NCBI GenBank assembly: GCA_037389465.1 | Contig: JAZARR010000213.1 | Span: 4,694,501 to 4,758,500 of the forward strand | DNA length: 64,000 nucleotides | From: Baylisascaris procyonis | Lineage: Eukaryota; Nematoda; Chromadorea; Rhabditida; Ascarididae | Direction of reading: 5' to 3' | Shown: piece by piece, positions 48,964-61,400 of the stretch | Numbering within the stretch: position 1 is the stretch's first letter | Layout: every line of letters starts with the position of its first letter | The notes under the pieces: generated by a model | Databases searched by the model: none | Told to the model about the DNA's origin: nothing | Seen by the model: the letters and a program-made list of their open reading frames with translations, nothing else | Made by a program: the position numbers and the translations under genes

Positions 48964-51900
48964 ATGGCAGAGAAAATAGATATCGATGAGATGATTTGCA
49001 AATTGTTGAATGTTGGAAGTCCAGGTTGCAGTCTAACGAAGACAGTTAAAGAACAAGACATCATGAATCTATGCACCGTTGCTAAGGAGGTTATCACTCT
49101 TCAAGCTTTACTCTCAGTCACTTCCTTTATTCACTAACGCAATTTTAATAAGTCTAATGTACTTTGGACGGCATCGGTTACGCTACACTTTGTATATCTT
49201 TATATAACTAATTATATGTGAGTGTCAAGCTTTCTAATTTCTTTGATCTTACGCCGATCCAATATTTGCTTTACTGAAATCACCGATGCGATGTTGCAAA
49301 CGTATATCTATCAAAGATCATCAACTTTTATCGCCAGTGTGAGGCCGGGCTTTAGGGCTTTATTCTCATAATAGCTAATATAATGGTCAAATCGCCAAGT
49401 ATCTTTGATCTATATTATTGCATTTTTTTTAAATTTGTGTATAGATTGAAATTCACGATTTATCCATATTCTGGGAAGAGAAAAGGGGAGGGCAGAAGGG
49501 ATGGAGGGTGGCTGGATTACAAAGGCTGTAGCACGATATAATTAAACTTTACGCTCATGACTTTCTCTAAAATCTCTTTTGAAGTTATTTATTTGGTCGC
49601 ATAGTATGCAACCCGATTGATCCTAAATCTTCTATAACCCACTAAAATATATTTCATTTTGGTTCATATTTTTTTATTTCCTATTTCTCACAAGTATATC
49701 TACCAAAGGGAATCCCGTTCGCATATGCTGCTATAGGTACTTTATAATCATGCCTATGAATATATTGCTCGTGCAATCTGATAATTACATTATTTTATGA
49801 ATCTCACCTTTCCGATATGCGAAATAAAATGTTGATGAAACTTTGGAATTGTGATTAAAATTTGGGTTTATTGTTTCAGGTTCTTCTCTCACAAAGCTCA
49901 CTAATAGAAGTAGATCCCCCTATCCGAATTTGTGGTGATATACATGGGCAATATGCAGGTAAGCTGAATCATTTGTGTTAGTTTGGCTTTAGTGGTATGT
50001 TATCATCTTACAACAATGGTTGGATTATGCGTACCGTTTCACGTTGTCTTGGAGAACAACCCCTTTCTGCCATCCCACAATGCGATCGCCATCAAGTTCT
50101 TAATGTTACAGATTTACTTCGATTGTTCGATCGCGGTGGTTTCCCTCCATTCGTCAATTATATTTTCCTCGGTGATTATGTCGATCGTGGTAAACAAAGT
50201 CTTGAATGTATTTGTCTTCTTCTGTGCTACAAAGTAATTCCTTTCTTTTCTCTAACAAATTGTTATATACTCGAATATAATGATTGGAATTCTCTAAGTT
50301 GAAGGCTGGCATAGTTTTCAAGATTTGACATCGATACCTTCTAGGAATTTTAACGGACTCAAAGCATATATAGAAATACTAGAAAATACTAGATAAGGTA
50401 CTAAAAGCATACTTTAATACTGCAATATGCTGAGGCAATTAGCACACAGAGAGTGAGTTTCCGATTGAATTCCACGTCATTGTCACAGCGCAAGGTGATT
50501 CCGATTGGCGACACAGAGTTGGAAAATTGCTTTCCAAAATTTTAATTTGACAGTGATTTTTTTTATTACTATGCTGAAGTTCTTTGTAGTATGGATATGT
50601 CCGTGTCTGCGTGTATCTGTATATGTATGTCTGTCTTTTTCTACCTTTCGATAGTTTCAACTCGTCAAGTGCTTAAGTTAGAGCTTGTGAAATATCGTTT
50701 GTACTATTATTTACAGCGTTAATGGGCTTCAAAAGAATTATAGATATGTAAATTTGGCTAGAAATTTACATAAGCTTTACGATTGGTCGGATTCCATTGT
50801 GCAAATGATTCGATGTTGAAAATGGCCCTTTTTAAGAAAATCGAACAATGAAATCGTTCAAAATCTGATTGTGTTGTTGTTTTAATTTTAATTTTTGTTA
50901 TCAGTTTTCAATATTGCTCAGTCCAACAAGCGAGATTGCAAAGTGCATATCGCGCGAGATATTCTGATGCGCTTTCCTAAATTTTATGCGTATGAAATGT
51001 TAATTAGAATATTTTTTATTCAGACTGACTTGGATATAAAATCGCAGCTTCGAAATTTGAATACATTTTAGTGCTCAAATTCAATCAACTGTTGTGTTTA
51101 TTATCCCCAACAGCAAAGAGAATTGTTGAAATTCTAGGTGAAATATTCAGAGAACTTCTTCATATTGCGAGGTAATCACGAATGCAGTGTCATCAATAGA
51201 GTCTATGGATTCTTTGAGGAATGCTCTCGTCGCTACCAAAGTGTTCGTCTTTGGCAAGCATTCCAGGTGATAGCATCGCCTCTTCTCTTTATAATTGCCT
51301 GAGTAGTACAAAAACAATCGTTGAATACTTTCGTTATGAAAGCGATTGCATTATTGTACCGCTAACTGAGAACAACGCATAAAGGGGTGGGAGTCGGTCG
51401 TGAGAGTCATCCTTTCCCTCTCCCTGATGAAATGAGGGGAATTGCTGTTCAGGTTCCCCTTTTTGTTGCTTAATCGTTCAGAGCATCCTGCCAATGCTTA
51501 CCTTCACATTGCATCTCATCGATTAACAACCTGCTTACTCATTAGCTGCAGCATAGCTTATTGACCTTCCTTTACTTACGGCTAATTGTTATTGAAGATT
51601 GTTGCAAGTAATATGGCCACGAATAAAATGACAGCAATGGAACAGCAACCAGGGGGTATCCCTCAGTGGGTGATGCTTTCTTGTATACGGCTATATGTAT
51701 TCCTTTGTAGTGATGACTTGAAGATACTCGACTATCTAATGTAATGATAACATATATCTTTATAGGAGGTGTTCAACACGATGCCATTCACGGGACTCAT
51801 TGCGGGCAAAATTCTTTGCATGCACGGTGGTCTTTCTCCGCAGTTGAAAAGCATTGATCAATTAAGACAAATCACGCGTCCTATTGATCCACCAAACCCT

Positions 51901-52146
51901 TCTCTACACATCGATCTCGTTTGGTATGGATCTGTATTCGTGATTGACGCATGAAAGTCGTCCACTTAACATTCGTTAAGAAAAAAACAGATTACTTCGC
52001 GAATGATTTTTGAGGAAGTATAATCTAATGATTAAACTTTTTTCAGTTAGTGATGATTGACTTTTTTTCTCAAACGAGAAATGCAGAAAGATGGGACTAA
52101 AATTATATATGCGAAAAAGTTCATTTTTTCCAGGACATTATTTTTG

Positions 52147-52230
<84 letters not shown>

Positions 52231-53750
52231 AATAAGAGAAATATGCAAAATGCACATAAAGCACAACAAGTGCTTTATTTGAGAATAGCAATGAGGAGCA
52301 ATGACAAGTTCATAGTTGTTTCGAACTAACAATAGTGATTCTTCATGCTAGTTTCAAATATTTTCTTTTACCCTCTAACAAAACAACAATCCCATAAAGA
52401 GTTATCGTGGGTAAAGCAAAAATTAGCTTGTGATCTTCTACATACATATTGTGATTTGGCCAAATGTTCCCTTAGATGCAGTTATCTTCTAATTACATTC
52501 CACATGTAAATTTCTTGTTAGCTATTTTCAAAGAACTTATTGACCCGATAGTTTATGTGTCTTATCGCTAATCGAATAAAGTGTAATTGGTATGGAAACG
52601 TCCAGACAGTAAACTTTAATTCCGCAGCACTATTCTATGAATACGGAAAGGGTTCGCTTTTTTTCAGGTCAGACCCAGACAGTTCTGTAAAAGGATGGCA
52701 ACCAAACAATCGCGGCCTTTCCTATACATTCGGTATAGACGTCGTAAACGACATGTGTCAAAAATTGGATATCGACCTCATCGCGAGAGCACATCAAGTT
52801 GTGCAGGTTGTTCAGTAATAGTAACTAATAAAAACAACTTCATTGTTAATGATACCGACTGGCGTATATCGCATAGTGCCATCACAACACATCCACCTTC
52901 AAATTCCTTAACATAACCAAAATTTATTCGCTACGGAAGCTGAGTTTGTGGTTACCCGGGAGTGGTTTTATAAATAAATTTAAATTATCGAGGACGGGCA
53001 TATTCAGAAAACAATGTCTTCAATGTGCTCAAATAACCACAATTCTACCACAAATCCTACCTATTCTCAATTAAAACACCTCTCGTACCGAATGGGTATC
53101 CTTATTTAAGTAGAGTTCTCTCCCCAATCTAATTATAAATGTGATTCGATTAAAGAACCTCCTTTTCCCAAGATCTTCCATATAAAACAACAGATTTCAA
53201 TGTGAGCTTCAATGTGCTTCAAAGATCTGTTAACTGGAAGGAGAGGAGCACCTTGAATCATATGATTTTGAAATTCTTAATGGTTTCGTTTCTATGAGCG
53301 AGTTTTTGCGTTCAGGGTTGAAATTCGTCTTCAAGATCACTATAAAAGCACCCTCTCTCTTCCCTCCTCGTGCCTTAGTGATGTCCTCTCTGACCATATA
53401 GCTTTCCAAATCCTTGTTTATATTTGCACATATTTAAAAGAATGACTGTGCATAAGACTTTCTGCAGGTTGGAGGGAGGATGGGATGGGTGACCGGCCTT
53501 GTTGTATTGTAAAGGAGGAGAATGGCTTAATGTGCTGAAGTATTTGAGTTTTGAGGATGGTTATGAGTTCTTCGCGAACCGCAAGCTCGTAACGATATTT
53601 TCGGCACCGCATTATTGTGGGCAATTCGATAACGCAGCCGCCATGATGAACGTCGATGAGGGACTAGTATGCACCTTCCAGGCTCGTTTAATTATTCACT
53701 CTTCGATCTGCTCGATACTGCACTCCAAGCCATCAGTATATATCATGTAA
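48964..53750 (+). CDS. PP1-type Ser/Thr protein phosphatase catalytic subunit, divergent
   Basis: Metal-dependent phosphoprotein phosphatase of the PPP family, closest in motifs to PP1. Exons: 48964-49089, 49880-49958, 50112-50233, 51138-51266, 51766-51923, 52668-52806 and 53556-53750. All junctions are GT-AG and in phase: 948 nt, 315 residues (PP1 is about 330). Catalytic motifs are complete: GDIHGQ 61-66, GDYVDRG 89-95, RGNHE 120-124, HGG 172-174, RAHQ 245-248 and [13 protein letters not shown] in the last exon (PP1 usually SAPNYCGEFDNAG). The start [15 protein letters not shown] fits the PP1 N-terminal helix. Divergent positions such as [13 protein letters not shown] and ICLLLCYK suggest a nematode-specific paralogue; expanded, often sperm-enriched PP1-like genes are known in nematodes. 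The usual FQILKP tail is replaced by [12 protein letters not shown] and a stop, unless a donor at 53735 leads to another exon. Intron 5 holds a long AT repeat. Confidence 0.95.
52150..52227. repeat. (AT)n microsatellite
   Basis: About 39 uninterrupted AT units in intron 5 of the phosphatase gene. Confidence 0.97.
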
Positions 53751-54156
53751 AAGATTAAAACCGCTTCGAATAATTTCATTCAAATTATTTATTTATTTGT
53801 TTATTCAATTATTTAATTTACTTATTTATTTATTTCAGTACCTTGAAATGATAAAAACAAAATCAATAACGACATGATCTTATTTTCAGTGATTCTTTGC
53901 AAAATGGACACTAAGAGATAGTGTTTTTTTGAATAGAAATAACCATTTAAGACAATGGGCATTTTTGTGATGTTATACCGAGGGAAACAACTCATCCGAG
54001 TGCTATGAGCGTTAAAACTTTTAAATAATTTTTCACATGATTTGGCATGAAAGTAAACATACAATTCAAAAGAATTCATTTTGCAGATTTTACGTCCATC
54101 AGTGAAGAAAGGCAAACCGACGGGTACAAAGTAATGAAGAGAACGCATATACAATT
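53751..54156. other. Region 3' of the PP1 gene
   Basis: TTTATT-type repeats at 53787-53836, ending in tttcag, and a minus-strand open frame (to 53822) that may extend the secreted-peptide gene at 54362-54813: it contains VPVGLPFFTDGRKICKMNSF after a weak AG at 54158. Not secure. Confidence 0.35.
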
Positions 54157-54361
54157 TCTAATGCTTTCTTTAATAGATGCAATAAATTTTACTTCGTTCA
54201 TTTACATGCATAATAATAAACCGATCGAAGAGATACAAGAGTGAATATTCATGCATATCTTCTATATAACTTTATAGTCCTATTGAACGATATCCCGACG
54301 AACTATACCCAATCAAAAACCTTCTCTTCTCATCAACCCACCCCACTTGTATCTTACTTAC

Positions 54362-54813
54362 CGTAGTTCTCCCACATTTTGCATCCATATTCACGAAATT
54401 ATAACGCTGCAAGATCGATAACAAACGTGATTGATTTCAAAAATATTTGGGCGCGTATTTATATGCTTCATCGTGATTCAGTTGTATGGTTATGGTAGAG
54501 CGTATTTGGAATCTATAATGTAATTGATATAAAACAGCTATTTATCTGCAAAGACATTCTTCGTTGTTGTTAGATTTCACCTTATCAATTTTCTTTCCCC
54601 ACTTTCGTTCCATCGCATCATTTTCACCGTTGAGTATAATCGTGTTGAAGTTAGTGAATCGGGTGGGCAGACAGTGAGTACAATGAACGAATTCGATCTC
54701 CTCTCCCTCCCGCCTCTCCACCTTCCTTTCCCCACCCTTACCTTGTCAGATATTTCTAATGGTTGAACGTTGACGTAACAAATGGACGAAACCAGCACCA
54801 CTATCTGAAACAT
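54362..54813 (-). CDS. Candidate secreted peptide gene, first two exons
   Basis: Exon 1 (54813-54742, 24 codons) encodes a signal-peptide-like MFQIVVLVSSICYVNVQPLE followed by ISDK and a strong donor (AAG|gtaagg). Exon 2 (54406-54362, 15 codons) lies between cttgcag and ACG|gtaagt and encodes RYNFVNMDAKCGRTT; both are phase 0. The junction creates a dibasic KR (DK|RYNF), a prohormone-convertase-like site, and a GR later could mark amidation; both are inferences. A third exon may start at 54157 (see the adjacent region entry), where TDGRKIC faintly recalls Kazal domains. The gene is divergent from the FIGL-1 gene starting about 360-670 bp away. No terminal exon is assured. Confidence 0.4.
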
Positions 54814-55168
54814 GATGATTTCAGCTTATGCGCTATTTTCCATCATAATTCAGGGCATGCAGTGGTTCAAATCTCGACGAAAAAAACATTTTTTGGAAGT
54901 TTGAAGTGCTGCATTTTTTATTTGTTAACTTTTATCATTTACTCGTCATTATTATTTGACGTTGATGGGGCGCATCCTTTTTGTCAGATTTCCGCTATAT
55001 ATTTGGTGTGTATTTATGCAAAATTTAAGACGAGCTAATCTTAGAGGAGTGGATGTTTTCTTTGTTGTTTGCGATCAGATGTCACCACCAATGATGGACA
55101 ACTTCAAAATTCGATTCTGGAGAGTGGATTTCTTGATTGACTCTGTTGTAGACGATTGAATAACTTAG

Positions 55169-55317
55169 ATGGGTTCGGATCGGACGCCGGAGGCCGATTT
55201 GTTGCCGCAGAAGGATATAAAGAGGACAAAAAATCGAAAGAAAGACATTGCAGAACCGACTCGGGGGTCTAATCCGGCAGATGACGCACCGGGAAAGGAG
55301 TCGGAATCAGGAATTTG
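55169..55317 (+). CDS. Upstream small open frame or alternative first exon of the FIGL-1 gene
   Basis: ATG immediately after an acceptor-like AG (aacttag|ATGGG). Encodes a charged 49-residue stretch starting MGSDRTPEADLLPQKDIKRT, ending at TGA 55315-55317. The GC-rich codon use looks real. I found no donor of the phase needed (phase 1) to join the next exon at 55476 without an implausibly short intron, so it may be an alternative first exon with an unseen junction, or a separate small frame. Confidence 0.35.
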
Positions 55318-55480
55318 ATTTCCTTTTTTTCAGTTGTCGAAGTCATCAGAAATCATTTCCGTTTTCTGCAAACGAGAGTCACCAAATTGACCTGTGTCTT
55401 CTGCAATATTCATTGCTGCTTATTTATAATTGCGATAACTTCAATTAGTTGCATAAGTGAATGGCTCAATTTCAGGTGAT

Positions 55481-58400
55481 ATGAGTCCGGATGTGAAGAA
55501 ATCCGGAATAACAAATCAGCGACAAACTACACTGACCCACTTTGCAAAGCGGAAATGTGGAGATGGTAGTGACCTAGACGGTCCTGGTTCGACAGCCTCT
55601 CTTGATCAGGTTGGAGCTTAAAGGAAAGCTTTTTCACGCTCCAAGGCGGGAAAGGATGCGTTGTTTTGACTAGCCGTAGCAACGATATGCGCCGCGAGAT
55701 ATGGACTCAACATCCCATCATTTGATATCGCTGCTTGTTGAATACGATTGAATGTTTAATTTTTTCTTCTTTTTTTGAGATGAGTCGTTATAGAGCCTAG
55801 GTTGAATCCGGCCCCAATTCCATTCTAGATCGGGACCGGAGGCGATGTTGGACCTAGCGCAGACTTCTATTCTAGATCGTCCTGGAAGCACGCCTGAAAT
55901 ATACTATATTACCATTATTTGGCTTTATTTCCATTCTCTGATTCTTTGAAATTTTGACTGAATTAGCTGCCACGAAAATATGTATGGAACGAAACCAGTG
56001 ATATATCTAGATATGGGACATGGCATAGATGGCAGCTGAAAGGTGGATGACATTACTAGTAATGTTATTATCTAAAAAAAATGTGTTAGGTGTTTGAACA
56101 TGAGCGCAGTTTCACTACTTACCGCTGGAGCTATCTTTCTTTAATAGATTTCTACATGAAAGATCAAGTTGTGGTTTGGCGCTGATGCATACAAAACTCA
56201 TAATAGAAGTTTCTATCATGAGCTTAGAGTCTTTAACACTTCAAGGTGAAAAGTTGTTTCAGATTCGCTTATCTGCCTCAGGGAAATAACCACATAACTT
56301 TTGTTTCGATTCATTCTATTTCAGTGAAAATTGATCATCTCATGGAAGTTTTTTGATGAATGCAGTCAACTGGAAATTGTTTCAAAATTCGTTAGTCTAC
56401 TTAGATGACTAAAAATTGCTTTTGTTATTCTTCGATGAAGATGTGTGCATTAATTACCTCAAAATTAGGCATTTAAATCTTTGTGATCTTAACGGATATT
56501 CCAACATTTTTATAATAATTTGTTTAATAGAACTTATGAATTGAATAATACAAATTGAGCAGTTGAATATTTCCAAGCGATATTTTCAGGTGTTGTTGCA
56601 TTGATTTTTTGGAGGCATTTCTTTTTATTATTTATTCCTCAGTTAAATAACTTGTTGTAAGTCGTAATGCTAATGCCGTTACTTATTTTTTGTGTTCATC
56701 GATCAGATAACATAGTCTCATTCGATTGCTTATGCCAGCGGCGCTGCCCACTTCAAGCGTTATATCCACGTTCGTATATAGTAATATACAAAGTTTATGC
56801 AATTCATTCGAAAATACCTCATGCTCTATTATTAACATAATAATGAAGATCTCAAGGCCTAATTCTGAAATTATTAAGTGGGGCATTGTATTGATGAGTA
56901 AAAAGTGATTTTTCAACGCTCCGTACGGGATTGTTCGATCCCAGTCAGATTCCTTATGATCATCTTTCTGTATGACTATAAAAATATAACTTTTTTTCCT
57001 GGGTAGAGCGCGGCAAACTTTGAAAAAATGAAAATTTCTGAAAGTCGATCTTGCAGAAACATCCAATATGAAACTCCTGTTCATCTTGCTTACTGCATTT
57101 TGTTGTCATGTTTTGCTTTCTACAACAGGTGTTGAAAGTTCACGGAATATATGTAAGGGGAAGGGGAGATCTCTAGTTGAAGCTAGTTTATCGTCGGATT
57201 CGAAGGCGTATTTTGTTCGGAATTTTTCTTGGATTACGTTTGCATGCTGTATCGTCGAATATTCCTTTTCAGATGGTGCCCACCGAAAAGAAGATTCGCT
57301 CAGCACTGCAGAAGAAAACCAACTTCAGATTCGATTTCACGAAGGATCCTGTGCTGATCCAGATACAGAAAAGTATTACTCACAATACAAACGTAATGCA
57401 TTATAAATGATAAATTCATATTTATATCTTCGTTAATTATACTGCTTGCCATTTATAGCTAGTTGGTGGGCAGGGCACTAATGAATTTTCCATAGGCTTG
57501 TATAAAGAAGTTTCGGGGAAGAGGGGAGGGGTTGAGGCAGAATAAAATTTTGTACGATTTCGAGTAGACATGTCTAAATCAGAACATTTTTATTGAAGAA
57601 AAAGAGAATAGGAAAGTTATGAGATGAAGCATTTATGCGGGCTTCCTATCAAATGTGGTCATAAGTTCTAAATTTGCTCGCTGTTGTTCAACCAGTCGAC
57701 GGTGCTTGAATAAGAAGGATTGCGTACTTGATGGTGTAGTTTCTTATTATCACCACTGTCAATGAGGCGGCGAACGTTTTTTCTGGAATCTGATTTGGCC
57801 ATCAGAATATTTCTTTTAAAGTTTTTGTGCTTGAATAATTCAATTTCCGCCTTCATTGTTTTACGCCCACAAAGTCATTATTTAAAATGTTATGCGTTAT
57901 TTTTCTCTCTCCAAAAAGCCCATTTTCCACGCTCGGCAAATTTTACCTCCGAATCTATTGGCAAAAGTCTTTGAGTACAACTTGTTACTTTTGAAAGGTT
58001 GCAAGAAACAAGCCCAGTCTCTTATCACAACAAGTTCTCTAAGAAAGGACATAAAACAAGGCCACCATTTGGTTGTGACAGAAAGCTATATTTCAGTTAG
58101 CAATCAGGCGCTCATTGATGCGTTAATAATTTTTCCATGTTTAGATTTTGAAATCGATTGCAACTGAGGAAGATTCGCACTCTGTGCATTCTGAGAAGAG
58201 AAAGAAGAAATCAGGAGAACGATCCGCTCAGCATCCTGCTTCATTTTCTGATTTCAAGTAAATTGTCCTTCAATTGCATTTTCTTGCTCTCTAGTCGTCC
58301 TCCATTCCTTGAAAGTGCATTTTCTCTTATTTAACAATGGAATTACAAAACTTCGTGGAGGCCATGATCATATGAGTTGTTTTAGAAGATAATCTGAGCA

Positions 58401-61400
58401 CTTAGAACAGTAGATAGTGGTCAATAAACATATGTGAATAGAGCAGTTACCCTTTTTTTTTTGAGAACGGAAAGGGAAGGTCGTCTGGGGTTGGCGAATG
58501 AAAATCCCTCAAGGAAAAAAATTAGGTAAGGAAAGCAATCTGGATTTTGCGAATACTTCAACCATTTGTTCTAAGAGTTTACATCAGATTACTGTCTCAA
58601 AATGACATTGTGCAATGGGAAGCAGATTGATAACAACTCGAGGACACAGCTAAGTGAACATGAAAGTTTAGATGTGGCGATGATGGGTTTGGATGCTTGT
58701 CACACATTTCGTTACACATCTGTTCAGCCATATATGCAGCAGAGCATCCGGAATGTTGTGTCATACAACGTCAAAGGCGAGGATACTGGCAGTGTGTAGT
58801 GCTTCCTTTATTGCACACCTGCCAGCCGTGCAAATATGCATGGTCAAAGCATATATGATGCTGTGTAGCACATTAACCTCTATCTGCGATGCTGCGAATA
58901 GTAGTTAAAAGATATGCGACAGCACGTGTCATGATTTCATCTCAAGGGTTTCCTATAAAGGTGTAATTTTCCAGGACAGCAAGTGGGCGACCAGTTGTCA
59001 GTGAGGTGCATCCTGTCACGGTTGCTGAAGTTCGTTTGCCTTATAATAATAATTGACTTCTTTGAAGGCATTACGAAACTGCTCGTTGAGCGTATTTTTT
59101 CCTCTCATTTGGCACTCTTCTTGTTAAACTTTAAAGTCCTTTTTTTCCGTTCTTAAACATAGTATATGCTGCTTTGCTAAGGTCAATTTTTAGAAGATAA
59201 TGAAATATTGTAACGAATAGGCGAGCAATAGATATAAATTGTTTCAAAAAGAGAAAACTCTATCGAAATGATTTTTTATTGCTTCCGTCTATTGTAAGTT
59301 TCTATGAGAGTTTATTCTCCTCAACGTTCAACTAACATTCACTTCTTTTTATTTGACTGTCAATTTTTTCTGTGTTTATTTTCATAGTAAATGAGTCTGA
59401 ATCTTGGATCTGTGGAAAGCAGAAAATCGAGGAGGGAGAGATGAGGGTTAAGGGGGTACCCTTCACATTAGGCGATAGAGAACCTCCGGTGTATTATGAG
59501 AATTTCGCGGAAGAAATTCGACGATTCGAAATGTTAGATATATAAGGCAAAGATGACACTTGCATTTATCAAGAACAAATAAAGCAGCAAGTAACGTTGT
59601 GGTTCGTGGACAGTCAAAATTTTCCAACCACTTTACTTTTAATGAATTCATGTTTAAACAGTGTTGTACTTTTGCAAAACAGTGTTCACCTACAATCATA
59701 CACCAGTTACTAGATAGTTCCTCTCTGCTACATTTATTAGCGATATTCGTTTAAGGCCGTTGCGAGCAGCAGCAAGAATCGTGATCGTGATCGATATCTG
59801 GGTAACAGGTAAGGGATTGTATTTATTTAATTGCTCTTTGCTTTGAACAATTTGACGTGAAGTCGAGTGAGGTAAATGTGGAGGGGGGAGGGGTAGGAGG
59901 AGGGAGGGGAAAGGCAACACAATATTCGTAAAATATGCTTCGATTCAAAAATAAAGGAATGCTGGTGTGTTTTTTTAAAGTGTTGATGAAAATTTTTAGA
60001 CGCGTTGGTTCAGCGGCTATTCATTTTCGTACTCCGTTGTCAGTGCAGAAAGAGGCTGAAGATGATTGTCTCCTGCAGCGTCGTTCTTCTGCCAGTGATC
60101 GTGAACACGATAAAGGAAGGAGTGGATGGAAGGCCGATGAGAGTTTAAAACGATTCGACGAGAATATCATTGATCTTATTGAATCCGAAGTTTGTGTTAA
60201 TGCCGTTTATTCTTTTTTGCTTGTTGAATTTTCATCTACAAAACTACTTTAAGCAAACTTGCACAGAGGCTGTTTTTATGAGACGATCCTGTAAGCGGGG
60301 AGCAAAAATGACGGCGGTTCGATGCTTAGTAGAAGCATTTAGAGGCATGCTTCCTATAACGGTGATCTTTATCTCTATAACTAATTGCTATCAAAAATTC
60401 GAGCGAATTTCTTCGAATTTTTAGTGTTACATTTAAAAGGACTTCTATTGTTGATATTATGAGACCACTAGATGAGTAAGCTGCAAAGCTTATGGAAATT
60501 TGGAGAAAATTTAAGAATGTTTTCAGCGTTAATATTTAGCTGTTTAAAAGAATCGAAAAGAGGTAAACTAGTCGGAACCGGTGCTTCTGCATACTTTATG
60601 ATTCTAGTGCTTCTTTTTCGGATTCTGTTTAATTATGCATAGTAGTGTGGATAAAATGGTGCTGATGTCGAGTATTACTGCATAAGTTTTCGGCATCTTT
60701 TTAACGCACATTTGAAAAGATTGTTGAATATGTCCATTCGAGGAGAGGACTAAAAATTGGAGATGACGCTTGTGTATTCGAGAAAGGTTCTTTTCTAGAT
60801 TCAAGCAGGGGTTTATATTCGGAGGGAGTCGGTATTGAGTGAACTCTGTGCTGTGGGAGTTGTCTGTGTTTGAGACTTAGCGAAAGCAGTAGATGGAGCA
60901 ATAAGGGTTCGCTGATGGGAACTATCTTGTAGGAAGCATTCTGATTCTGAACTAGGAGGGGCAATTTTCGTGACCATAGAATACTGTTATTCTTGTGGAG
61001 GTGATTAACGAATGTTCATCTTTTCAGATAATGTCTAAGCGTGAAGCAACTACGTGGGAGGACATCGCAGGCTTAGGAGCCGCTAAGAAGGCACTCAGAG
61101 AGATTGTGATCTTGCCCTTCCTCAGGCCGTTAGTTTTATTGCCGTGTTCTTTTTTTTTCGTTCTCCTCTGTTTATAACTAGAGGTTTCTGCTAAGTCCAA
61201 GAAAGTAGCGAACGAAAGAAAGTGGGGACAGTGGGACAGCCGTCACAGTAGATTCATATGCTCACTGCTGTTATTTTTGAAGTATCATATGTGCAGATTT
61301 CTTCCCTAGCCTTGGTCTGTAAGACAAAATGGAATGGTGTATATGATTAACTAAAAGATGTTATGCCACCACTTTCTTTCGTCGAAAACTTCATTCATTA

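Noticed and set aside
53822..54157. Kazal-like exon (TDGRKIC) of the secreted-peptide gene
   Set aside because: The acceptor has no pyrimidine tract and the cysteine spacing of a Kazal domain is not met, so it was not added to the gene model.
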